40,154 nt of DNA from JAKFDK01 sp036676195 (GTDB taxonomy: Bacteria; Bacillota; Sulfobacillia; Symbiobacteriales; ZC4RG38), in contig JAKFDK010000034.1 of the NCBI GenBank assembly GCA_036676195.1, positions 1 to 40,154 of the forward strand, in the 5' to 3' direction. Below, in pieces: positions 26,336 to 33,794 of this stretch. The notes beneath the pieces were generated by a model. It was not told the DNA's origin and searched no databases. It worked only from the letters and a program-made list of their open reading frames with translations. The position numbers were made by a program, and so were the translations under genes. Numbering within the stretch: position 1 is the stretch's first letter; every line of letters starts with the position of its first letter.

Positions 26336-26893
26336 ATGCAAGCCCATTTCACTGCCTGTTCCACGCCCCTGGGTCAGATCCATGTGGCCTGGACCGCCGG
26401 TGGGATTGCCTACCTGGCCTCACGGCTGACCACAGACGAGGCATTTCTGACCCAAATCAGGCAGGCCCGCCGTGGCTGGCTGCCACAGCGGGCCGATGAG
26501 CGCAATGCAGAACTGACCGCCATGCTCACCGACTGGATCAACGGCCAGCCGTACACCGGGAAGCTGGACCTCGGCCCCCTCACACCTTTCGCCCGGGCGG
26601 TTCTGGAACAGACACTGGCCATCCCCCGCGGGCAGGTGCGGACATATGGCGAACTGGCCCGGGCCATCGGTAAGCCTGGCGCCGCCCGGGCCGTGGGCAG
26701 CGCCCTGGCGCGCAACCCGGTGCCCCTGCTGGTTCCCTGCCACCGGGTGGTACCGGCGGGGGGGCAGATCGGCCATTACTCCGATGGCGGCCGGGAGTGG
26801 AAGGAACGGCTGCTCCGGCTGGAAGGGATCGCTATTCCTGATACAGGCGCCGTGCCGCTGCGAGCAGGTAGAGTGGCAGACCAATCGCAATAA
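26336..26893 (+). CDS. ogt: Methylated-DNA--protein-cysteine S-methyltransferase
   Basis: A 185-residue O6-alkylguanine-DNA alkyltransferase, a single-use suicide repair protein that moves the alkyl group from DNA to its own Cys. The acceptor is Cys135 in LLVPCHRVV. The DNA-recognition helix is RTYGELARAIGKPGAARAVGSALARNP with the Arg finger (split: RTYGELARAIGKPG, then AARAVGSALARNP), and the N-terminal ~80 residues are the short non-catalytic domain. Two in-frame ATGs exist (26330 and 26336). The second is chosen because AGGAGG (26321-26326) is 9 bases from it but only 3 from the first. It lies about 50 bp after the SWIM gene on the same strand. Its last 62 bases overlap the 3' end of the convergent membrane protein gene, so the two messages are complementary there. 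Confidence 0.95.
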   Translation: MQAHFTACSTPLGQIHVAWTAGGIAYLASRLTTDEAFLTQIRQARRGWLPQRADERNAELTAMLTDWINGQPYTGKLDLGPLTPFARAVLEQTLAIPRGQVRTYGELARAIGKPGAARAVGSALARNPVPLLVPCHRVVPAGGQIGHYSDGGREWKERLLRLEGIAIPDTGAVPLRAGRVADQSQ

Positions 26894-28541
26894 GTCCGAA
26901 GGCGGGCAATGGATCCAGGTCGGTCAACTGCGGCGGTGGCGGCTGCAGTGCCCGGAACCACCCCACCACCACCACCAGCAGCAGGCTGAAGCCGATGTAA
27001 ATAAAGGTCCGGTTGGCAGGTGGCACCCGTTCGCCCAGCAGCGGACCCAGCCGGCGGTCGGCCAGGGCAATCTCCCAGACCAGGGCAATGCACACCAGCA
27101 GCAATTGCGTCCGGTCCTGCAGCCAGTCCACCAGATCGCTGCCCAGTGCCAACCCCAACCCGGCCACCACCAGCACCACACCGGCCAACACGGCAGCCCG
27201 CACGCCCGGGCGGTGGTGCCGCAGCCAGAGCCAGCCGGCCGCCCCCACCACCACCAGCGCCTGCAAGGTAGTGTAGACATCACCCAGGTCCCAGTTGGCA
27301 TCGTAGGCCGCCTGAATCCCGCGCACGGCGGTCAGCGTCAGCGTGACCTCCAGCCCCACCAGCAGCAGTCTGCGCCTGGAGTCACCCCTGCACAGGGCGG
27401 CCAGGGCCAGCCCGATGCAGCCGGCTGCCACCGCCAGTTCCGTGCCCCGGCTGGCCGGCGCCCAGGCCATGTGACTGCCGCCGGCGACCAGCCAGGCCAG
27501 CCAGACGGCGGTGATCAGCAAAGCCACCCAGGCCCCCGGCCAGCGGCGGTTCAGCCAGGGGCGCAACAGCACGGTGGTCAGAGCGGCCAACAGAATGGAC
27601 CCGACAAACCCGGTCCCACCCAGGACCGGGGCCCAACCGGCCGGGAGCAGGGCGATCGCCAGCATCCCCCCTACCGGTACCAGCAGGGCCAGTCCCAGCA
27701 GGGTGATGAGCAGGGGGAAAGGCGGCTCGGCCAGCCACTGGCCGCGGGGCAGCCAGCGCCCCAGCACCGCCAGGCCGGCCATCCAGCCCAGGGTGAGCCA
27801 CAGGCCTGGTTCAGCGCGCCATCCGTCCAACAGAAAGTAAACACCTTTGGCCAGGCTCAGGGCCAGCAGCAGCCAGGCCAGCCCCGGAGTGCCCCAGCCC
27901 TGCATCCGGTCGGTCAGCCAGCCGCCGGCCTTGCCGGCCAGTTCAGCCAGATCCGTACCCGCCAGAATCAGCAGGGGCATGGCCACTCCGGTCATGAGGA
28001 TAAACTGTGTGGACAGCCCGGCGGTATAGGCCAGCAACGGAATCTCCTGCCACAGGCTGGCCACGGCGGCCGTCATGCACAGCAGCAGGCCGGCGCCGAA
28101 AAAGGTCAGGTACTCCCACAGGCCGAAGTCGGCCAGGGGCCGGGCCCAGCGCCGCCACAGAAGCAGCAGCGGCACCAGCAGATACCCCGGCCAGGCCAGG
28201 CCGGGCGTGACCTGCAGGATCGGCCAGGTCAGCACCGCCCAACCGACCGCTGTGAGCACCCGCAGCCACCGGGGGCTGTGCAGGGCCCCGGCCAGCAGAT
28301 AACTCCAGCCCACACAGACCAGCAGGGTAGCCAGGGGTATCCAGGCCAGGGGAACAAACAGGGTCTGCCCGCCGCTCAGTGCGGCCGGCTGCGGCCAGCC
28401 GAGGTGGCTGCCCAGGGCATCGGCCAGCAGCCCGGCCACCGCACTGGCAATGCCCAGGGCCGACAGCAGCCGCAACCGCCGGGAAAACGAAGCCCAGCCC
28501 AGCAGTTGTGCAGTGCGGGCTTCGGCAGAAACCGTCGACAT
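26832..28541 (-). CDS. Large polytopic membrane protein, function unknown
   Basis: A 569-residue protein made almost entirely of hydrophobic helices, about 14-16 by eye, rich in Leu, Ala, Gly and Trp. Examples are LLSALGIASAVAGLLADALG near the N-terminus, ILLAALTTVLLRP in the middle and FIYIGFSLLLVVVVGWF near the end. No transporter or enzyme motif is recognised. The ATG at 28541 is preferred for its AAGGGG site about 8 bases upstream; an ATG eight codons earlier (28565) is possible. It is the last gene of the minus-strand run that includes the SARP-type regulator, 79 bp after it, and may be its target or an envelope component. Its 3' end overlaps ogt on the opposite strand. Confidence 0.8.
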   Translation of the reverse strand: MSTVSAEARTAQLLGWASFSRRLRLLSALGIASAVAGLLADALGSHLGWPQPAALSGGQTLFVPLAWIPLATLLVCVGWSYLLAGALHSPRWLRVLTAVGWAVLTWPILQVTPGLAWPGYLLVPLLLLWRRWARPLADFGLWEYLTFFGAGLLLCMTAAVASLWQEIPLLAYTAGLSTQFILMTGVAMPLLILAGTDLAELAGKAGGWLTDRMQGWGTPGLAWLLLALSLAKGVYFLLDGWRAEPGLWLTLGWMAGLAVLGRWLPRGQWLAEPPFPLLITLLGLALLVPVGGMLAIALLPAGWAPVLGGTGFVGSILLAALTTVLLRPWLNRRWPGAWVALLITAVWLAWLVAGGSHMAWAPASRGTELAVAAGCIGLALAALCRGDSRRRLLLVGLEVTLTLTAVRGIQAAYDANWDLGDVYTTLQALVVVGAAGWLWLRHHRPGVRAAVLAGVVLVVAGLGLALGSDLVDWLQDRTQLLLVCIALVWEIALADRRLGPLLGERVPPANRTFIYIGFSLLLVVVVGWFRALQPPPPQLTDLDPLPAFGLIAIGLPLYLLAAARRLYQE

Positions 28542-28620
28542 TGTACCAGGACCCCTTTTGCGCATAATCACCGGCGGCCGGCCGCGAGCGCACCATTACC
28601 GGGCCTCCGCCCGGCACCGC

Positions 28621-31389
28621 TCAGTGGAGTAACTGTTCCAGCAGAGCTCGGGTCTCCGGGGCCGGACTGATACCCAGCTCAGCCCGCAGCCAGCAATCTA
28701 ACTGCCGATAGCGCCGCAGAGCCTCACTGCGCCGACCGTGCCGGGCCAGCAGCAACATCAGTTGGCGCTGCGCTTCCTCGCGTCCGGGGTCCATGACCAG
28801 CAAATCCTCCAGGGCACCAATGGCTTCTTCCGCCCGGCCCAGTTGCAGCGCCGCCTCCCGCCAGAGTTGGAGCAGGTCCAGCAACTCACGGCGTGTCTGC
28901 TCACGGTAACCATCCACCCAGGGCCAGAAGACATCACTCAGCAGGTCGCCCCGGTACAGGGCACGGCCGGCCCGGCAGTGCTCCAGGCACTTCTCCGGGT
29001 CATGGGACACCGTTCGCCGCGCCCCCTCCAGGTGTGAGCGGAAGACCTCCCGGTCCACCCAGCCCACCGTCTCCGGCGGCAGACGGACCAGGTCCGGGGT
29101 GGTCTCCAGACGGCAGCCCACCGACTGCAGGGTCTTCCGCAGCCGGTGCAGTGTGACCCGCAGCGCCCCCCGGGACTGGTCGGGCGGTGCTTCCGGCCAG
29201 AATGCCTCCAGAATCACCTCGCGCCCGGCGGCATAGCCCGGCTGCAGCAGCAGAAATTGGAATACGCCCCGGACCTGGGCGCGCCCCCAGGCGTCGGCCG
29301 CAATGTCCTGCCCGGCACAGCGCGCCCGGAAGATCCCCAGGCAGTCCACCAGCAGGTGACGGGACTTCTGCGGCAGATCCGGCTGGCCGACTTCCAACAG
29401 TTGGCGGACGGCAGCCTGCAACAACGGCACCGCCGCCGCGTCGGCCAGTTGCCGGGCCTGGCGGGCGGTGGCCTGGGCGGCATCGGTGCGGCCGGAGAGG
29501 TGCTCAAGCCAGCCCCGCCCCACCAGCGCCGCACAGCTCAGACCAGGCGTGCGGTCGATCTCGGCCAGACAGCGGTCCCCCCGCTGGCACAACTGCCCTG
29601 CGGCGGACAGGTCACCCGCCTGTGCCGCCAGGCTTGCCTGCAACCAGTGCAGTTGCGCCTGTTGGGCCGGGCTGCTGGGCATTGCCTGGGCCAGCAGGGC
29701 TGCCGCCGCTTCCCAGCGCTCCAGCAGCAGCAAGATCTGGCCTTCGGCCAGCAGGGCATCACAGGCGGCGGCACCGGCCAGTTGCGCCTGGGACTCCCGC
29801 AGCGCGACCAGGGCTGCTTCAAACTGCCCCTGGGCCACCAGCGCCCTGGCCCCCAGGCCGGCCCGAGCTGCGCCGGCCCGCTCCGGTTCCCCGTGGCACA
29901 CCAACAGCGCCGCTGCCTGCTCAAACCGGGAGGCCGCCGCCTCCCCCTGCCCCTGAGCCGCCTGCTCCTCGGCCAGAGCCAGCAACGCTTCGGCCTGTGC
30001 GGTGGCTGCGGCGTCGCCCAGTTCCGCCGCAGCGTCATCCAGTTCAGCCTCGACCTGGCGCAGGGCTGCCCCAGCCTCGCTCCACTGGCCGAGGTCGCCA
30101 TGGGCCCCGGCCAGCTTGCACAAGGCCCGCAGCAGGCCACCGCTCTGTCCCTGGCCGGCATAGCCCACCACGGCGCCGTGCAGCCAGCGCACGGCCCGCC
30201 GCGGCCGGTCGGCCCGGCGCAGTGCTTCACCGGTGGCCAGGAGCAGGTCCGGAATCACCTCCAGTACCGGCTCCGGCACAGCCTCCAGCCATTCCTCCAG
30301 TTGCCCTAGCTCACCGCTGCGCAACAGGTCGGCGGTATTGCGCCGCAGCAGGGGTTCCACCAGTCCGGGGTCTCCCGCCGCCAGGGCATGGTCCAGCGCA
30401 GCCGCCTCCTCGCCCCGGGCCGCTGCCCGGAGTGCCGCCCGGCGCTGCAGGAGCCTGTACCGGTCCGGATCAGCCTGTAACTGGCGCTGCAGGAACTTGC
30501 GCCACAGGGGATGCGGCTGCAGGGCTCCCTCCGGCGTGCGGGACGTCAGAACCGGGGTGCTCCGCAGCCAGTCCAGGTGACCATCAGGGTCAGCACACAG
30601 CACGACCCCGGCGCAGCCAGCCGGTTCCCAGGTCGCCAGCACTGACGCTTCGGCCAGGAAGCTACGGCGCTCGGGCGGCAGTTCCGCCCAGACCTCTGCC
30701 TGCAGGTAATCAAACAGGTCGGCGTAGGGAAAGTGGCCGGGAATTCCGGCCGCGGCCCACATCCGGGCCGCGGCCGGCCAGCCCAGGGTGAGTCGGTGCA
30801 GCCCGGGCTCCTGCGGCCGCCCGGCGGCAATCAGCAGGTCTTGTTCTTCCTGCGGGGAAAAGCCCAGGTCGTCTGCCCCCAGGTCCTGCACCTGGCCCAG
30901 CAGGCGCAGGCGGGGCAGGGTTGGCAGCAACGGCATTCGCCGTCCGGCCAGCAGGATGCGCAGGTGCGGCGCCGCCTCCACCAGCCATTTTCCCAGCCAG
31001 AACCAGGCGGCTTCCGCACCGTCCAGTACGTGGAGGTCGTCCAGTACCAGGGCGGCGGGTCCGGAGCGCACCACCAGCCCTCCGTGCATTTCAGCCAGAA
31101 TGGCCGCCGGTGTGGCCCCGGATCGGGGCGACACCGGCGGCAACCCAAGGGATGCCGCCAGGCCGGAGAGGAGCACGACCGGATCGCGGTCGGCGCCATC
31201 CAGCGTGTACCAGCCACACTTGCCGCCGTGTCTGCACCCATACTCGGCCAGCAGGGTGGTCTTGCCGTAGCCGGCCGCGGCCGTCAGGCAAAAGATCCGC
31301 CCCTGTGCCAGCCGCCCGGTCAGGTGTGGGCGAGGCACGTGGGGAGCAGGCAGCAACGGGGGCTGCAGCTTGTGCGGCGAAACAGACAC
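28621..31389 (-). CDS. MalT-like ATPase / SARP (BTAD) transcriptional regulator
   Basis: A 922-residue hybrid regulator. Residues ~30-350 are a MalT/STAND-type ATPase, with Walker A AAAGYGKTTLL (about 37-47) and Walker B AALVLDDLHVLDG (about 115). A helical TPR-like repeat region (about 350-660) is rich in Ala, Leu and Glu. From ~670 there is a winged-helix DNA-binding domain (GVFQFLLLQPGYAAGREVILEAFWP, split here as GVFQFLLL and REVILEAFWP, then RGALRVTLHRLRKTL) and a C-terminal BTAD domain ending RYRQLDCWLRAELGISPAPE. MalT proper has a LuxR-type C-terminus; here SARP output replaces it. Such proteins sum a ligand signal through STAND oligomerisation. The GTG start has GGGGAG 7 bases upstream and lies 13 bp after the STAS gene, so the regulator is probably co-transcribed with the partner-switching genes. 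Confidence 0.9.
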   Translation of the reverse strand: MSVSPHKLQPPLLPAPHVPRPHLTGRLAQGRIFCLTAAAGYGKTTLLAEYGCRHGGKCGWYTLDGADRDPVVLLSGLAASLGLPPVSPRSGATPAAILAEMHGGLVVRSGPAALVLDDLHVLDGAEAAWFWLGKWLVEAAPHLRILLAGRRMPLLPTLPRLRLLGQVQDLGADDLGFSPQEEQDLLIAAGRPQEPGLHRLTLGWPAAARMWAAAGIPGHFPYADLFDYLQAEVWAELPPERRSFLAEASVLATWEPAGCAGVVLCADPDGHLDWLRSTPVLTSRTPEGALQPHPLWRKFLQRQLQADPDRYRLLQRRAALRAAARGEEAAALDHALAAGDPGLVEPLLRRNTADLLRSGELGQLEEWLEAVPEPVLEVIPDLLLATGEALRRADRPRRAVRWLHGAVVGYAGQGQSGGLLRALCKLAGAHGDLGQWSEAGAALRQVEAELDDAAAELGDAAATAQAEALLALAEEQAAQGQGEAAASRFEQAAALLVCHGEPERAGAARAGLGARALVAQGQFEAALVALRESQAQLAGAAACDALLAEGQILLLLERWEAAAALLAQAMPSSPAQQAQLHWLQASLAAQAGDLSAAGQLCQRGDRCLAEIDRTPGLSCAALVGRGWLEHLSGRTDAAQATARQARQLADAAAVPLLQAAVRQLLEVGQPDLPQKSRHLLVDCLGIFRARCAGQDIAADAWGRAQVRGVFQFLLLQPGYAAGREVILEAFWPEAPPDQSRGALRVTLHRLRKTLQSVGCRLETTPDLVRLPPETVGWVDREVFRSHLEGARRTVSHDPEKCLEHCRAGRALYRGDLLSDVFWPWVDGYREQTRRELLDLLQLWREAALQLGRAEEAIGALEDLLVMDPGREEAQRQLMLLLARHGRRSEALRRYRQLDCWLRAELGISPAPETRALLEQLLH

Positions 31390-31402
31390 AGGGCGTCTCC
31401 CC

Positions 31403-31729
31403 TTATTCCAGTGCAGTCGTCTCGTCCAGGCACAGGCGCAGGTATTGCGTAAGCCCCATCACATGACACACTTTCCGAAAATGATCGTTCAGGCCATAGG
31501 CCGCCGTCCGGCCGCCGGCACGGGTGACCAGCCGCACGGCCCACAGCACGCCACCGAGGCCCACCGTACTGATGGGGCCCACCCGGGTAAAGTTCAAGAC
31601 CAGCCGCCGGGGCAGTTCGGATTGGTCCTGAACGGCCCGCAGGATGGCTTCGCCCCCTTCCCGGCCGAGCGAACCGCTCAGGTCGAGAATCATCCCATCG
31701 TCTAAAGGACGCGTACATACCTCAAACAC
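31403..31729 (-). CDS. STAS-domain anti-sigma factor antagonist, atypical phosphosite
   Basis: A 108-residue STAS protein of the SpoIIAA/RsbV class. The fold is clear: DGMILDLSGSLGREGGEAI, then RRLVLNFTRVGPISTVGLGG. The usual phosphorylation loop D-S-[ST]-G-L-G reads S-T-V-G-L-G (residues 54-59), so Thr55 sits where the phosphorylated Ser is expected and the preceding Asp is missing. In this class the unphosphorylated protein captures an RsbW-like kinase and frees its client; a PP2C phosphatase resets it. The GTG at 31729 has AGGGGG 8 bases upstream and overlaps the stop of the phosphatase gene by 8 bases, so the two are coupled. Earlier in-frame codons lie inside that gene. The partner kinase may be the RsbW-like domain fused to the phosphatase. 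Confidence 0.85.
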   Translation of the reverse strand: MFEVCTRPLDDGMILDLSGSLGREGGEAILRAVQDQSELPRRLVLNFTRVGPISTVGLGGVLWAVRLVTRAGGRTAAYGLNDHFRKVCHVMGLTQYLRLCLDETTALE

Positions 31730-33725
31730 GTTCACGACCCCCTGCAAAAAAACGCAAGCGCACCTGCTTGCCCCGAACCAGCGGTTCAACCACCACCGCG
31801 TCGGCCGTGGCCCGCATCAAATGCAGCCCCCAGCCATGGATCGGGCCATCGCCTTCCATCTGGTCCCTGATCTGCGGTGGTCGGTCGGGCGGGACAAACA
31901 TCTCCCCCAGGTCGGCCACCGTGGCCTCCAGCCAGTCCGGACCGGCCACCAGCCGCACCTGCACCAGTTGTCCGGCTTGCAGGCCGTTGCCGTGAACGCA
32001 GGCATTCAGGCAGGCCTCGCCCACAGCAGTAGCCACATCGTCGGCCCGACCGGGCGGGCCGTAAGTACGGGCAAAATCACCGGTTGCCTCGGCCGCCAGC
32101 AGTTCGGAACCATAGCAGCTCGGCAGTTCCAGTTGCAGTTCAGCCGGCGGAACCAACACCAGGGCGGTCACGTCGTCAGCCGGCGGCTGCCCCCCGCCAT
32201 GGCGGGACACCGCCGCGAACAGGTCTGTCAGCAGCCGGTCGGCGCCGATCCCGGCCCGCCCTGCCAAAGCTTCCACGGCGGCGGTGCCCAGCAGCCGGCC
32301 CGCCGGGTCGTGCGCCTCCACCAGACCGTCGCTGAACAGCAGAAAGGGGGTTCCGGGGGGCAAGGCGCAGGTACACTCACCGTACTGAACCTCTGGGTCC
32401 ACGCCCAGGGGCAGAGAGCCCCTCGGTTCTGCCTCCCGGCCGCCAATCACGGGGGGCAGGTGACCGGCACTCGACCAGGTGACCAGCCGCTGCTCCACAT
32501 CCACCACCGCGTAGGCAACGGTCACGAAGGTCATGGGCGGCAGGCTGGAGCAAAGCAGGCGGTTCATCGCCGCCAGTACTGCCCCCGGCCCGGCGTGCAG
32601 CGGGGCATGCGAGCGCAGCAGACTGACGGTGGACGCCATCAGCAAGGCGGCCGGCAGTCCCTTGCCGGCGGCGTCGCCCACCGCCACACCAAATCGTCTC
32701 CCGCCCAGGGGGATGATGTCGTAGAAGTCGCCCCCCACCTCCTGGGCCGGCACCTGCCGGGCTGATACCTGCCACCCGGGCGGAACCGACCAGGCCCTGG
32801 GCAACATTTCGGTTTGAATCGACCGGGCAGCCTGCAAGTCCCGCTCAATGGCCCGGAACTCCCCCTCGACCCGATCCTGCAGCCCATTGATGGCGGCCAC
32901 CAGCCCGGCCACTTCGTCCCGGCCGGTCACCGCCAGACGGTGGAACAGGTCTGGCCGCACCCCGGCGGCCAGGGCCCGCAGCCGGGTGGCGATGGCGCTC
33001 AGGTCCCGCCCGGTGTCCGTCGCCACCAGGTAGCCCACCAGGGTGCCCACCAGCCCCAGCGGCAGGTACAGCCAGAGCAAGCGCCCGGGGGGAACGTCGG
33101 CCGAACTGACAAAAACAGACGTGTACATGGCCGCCTGGGCCACAACCACGGCGGCGAACCGCAGGCCCACTGGCACTGGCCGCCCGGCCGGCACTTGCCG
33201 CAGCGCGAAGGCAGCCACCGCCCGCTGGAGCAGGCGGCGGCTGAAGGTGAAGAGCAACAGGGCCAGGATCAGGGTTAGAACCATCTCCCGAAGGAAGTTC
33301 TGGAGCACCTCACCCCGCATGACCGGGTCGCGCCACTGCTGCAACAGGGTTTCGGGCATTTCCACGGCATGAAACACCAGCGACAGCACCATCGCCAGGC
33401 CCAGCAGCCACAGGGAGGCCTGTTCAGGCCAGCGGATGGCCAGAGCGGCCGCCACTTCGGCCCGGTCCGGTGGCAGGCTACCGGTCGCCTTTAGCTGGGC
33501 CAGAGCCCGGAAGAAGGGACGCAGGTGCCAGCCGGCCAGGGCGTCCAGGACCAAGCCCAGGGCCAGGGCGCCCATCCAGATGATCAAGGCGGCCGCCGGC
33601 TTCTCCCGCAGCATATCCAGCGGGGTGCTTCCGATCAGTACATAATTCGAGAGGTGCAGCCACAAAACTCCGGCCACCATCAGGCCCAGGAGTAACCAAC
33701 GTAAGCGCCAGCGAATGGTCCCCAT
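31722..33725 (-). CDS. Membrane PP2C (SpoIIE/RsbU) phosphatase fused to RsbW-like kinase domain
   Basis: A 667-residue signalling protein. The N-terminal ~250 residues hold about six membrane helices (for example WLLLGLMVAGVLWLHL and LLWLYLPLGLVGTLVGYLV). A HAMP-like linker follows (LSAIATRLRALAAGVRPDLFHRL, split as LSAIATRLRALAAG). The PP2C/SpoIIE domain (about 290-520) shows metal-binding Asp in EVGGDFYDIIPL, then VGDAAGKGLPAALLMA, LFSDGLVEAHDPAG and PADDVTALVL. The C-terminal ~140 residues are a GHKL/RsbW-like ATPase with the N-box AVGEACLNACVHGNG and the box HGWGLHLMRATAD. Phosphatase and kinase in one chain would let a membrane signal set the phosphorylation of the STAS protein encoded next. 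The ATG start has GGTGAAG 7 bases upstream, and that site is part of an inverted repeat. Confidence 0.9.
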   Translation of the reverse strand: MGTIRWRLRWLLLGLMVAGVLWLHLSNYVLIGSTPLDMLREKPAAALIIWMGALALGLVLDALAGWHLRPFFRALAQLKATGSLPPDRAEVAAALAIRWPEQASLWLLGLAMVLSLVFHAVEMPETLLQQWRDPVMRGEVLQNFLREMVLTLILALLLFTFSRRLLQRAVAAFALRQVPAGRPVPVGLRFAAVVVAQAAMYTSVFVSSADVPPGRLLWLYLPLGLVGTLVGYLVATDTGRDLSAIATRLRALAAGVRPDLFHRLAVTGRDEVAGLVAAINGLQDRVEGEFRAIERDLQAARSIQTEMLPRAWSVPPGWQVSARQVPAQEVGGDFYDIIPLGGRRFGVAVGDAAGKGLPAALLMASTVSLLRSHAPLHAGPGAVLAAMNRLLCSSLPPMTFVTVAYAVVDVEQRLVTWSSAGHLPPVIGGREAEPRGSLPLGVDPEVQYGECTCALPPGTPFLLFSDGLVEAHDPAGRLLGTAAVEALAGRAGIGADRLLTDLFAAVSRHGGGQPPADDVTALVLVPPAELQLELPSCYGSELLAAEATGDFARTYGPPGRADDVATAVGEACLNACVHGNGLQAGQLVQVRLVAGPDWLEATVADLGEMFVPPDRPPQIRDQMEGDGPIHGWGLHLMRATADAVVVEPLVRGKQVRLRFFAGGRERV

Positions 33726-33733
33726 GTTACTTC

Positions 33734-33765
33734 ACCCACACGGGCATAAATCGTTCAGTGTGGGT
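33734..33765. promoter_or_regulatory. 8-bp perfect inverted repeat over the phosphatase ribosome binding site
   Basis: acccacac (33734-33741) and gtgtgggt (33758-33765) form a perfect inverted repeat separated by 16 bases. On the minus strand the second arm runs into the GGTGAAG site 7 bases before the ATG of the PP2C gene. It could be an operator or an RNA hairpin that masks the ribosome site. It sits in the only sizeable gap (69 bp) between the exporter genes and the signalling genes. Confidence 0.55.
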
Positions 33766-33794
33766 TCATTTCGTGCGCCGCGCCGGGAATTCCT

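Noticed and set aside
26646..28670. 674-codon plus-strand open frame opposite the membrane protein gene
   Set aside because: Very Gln/Pro/Gly-rich antisense product overlapping ogt; the minus-strand frame gives regular membrane helices and a proper start.
29187..30791. Pro/Arg/Ala-rich plus-strand open frame opposite the SARP gene
   Set aside because: Antisense of a gene with clear ATPase and DNA-binding domains.
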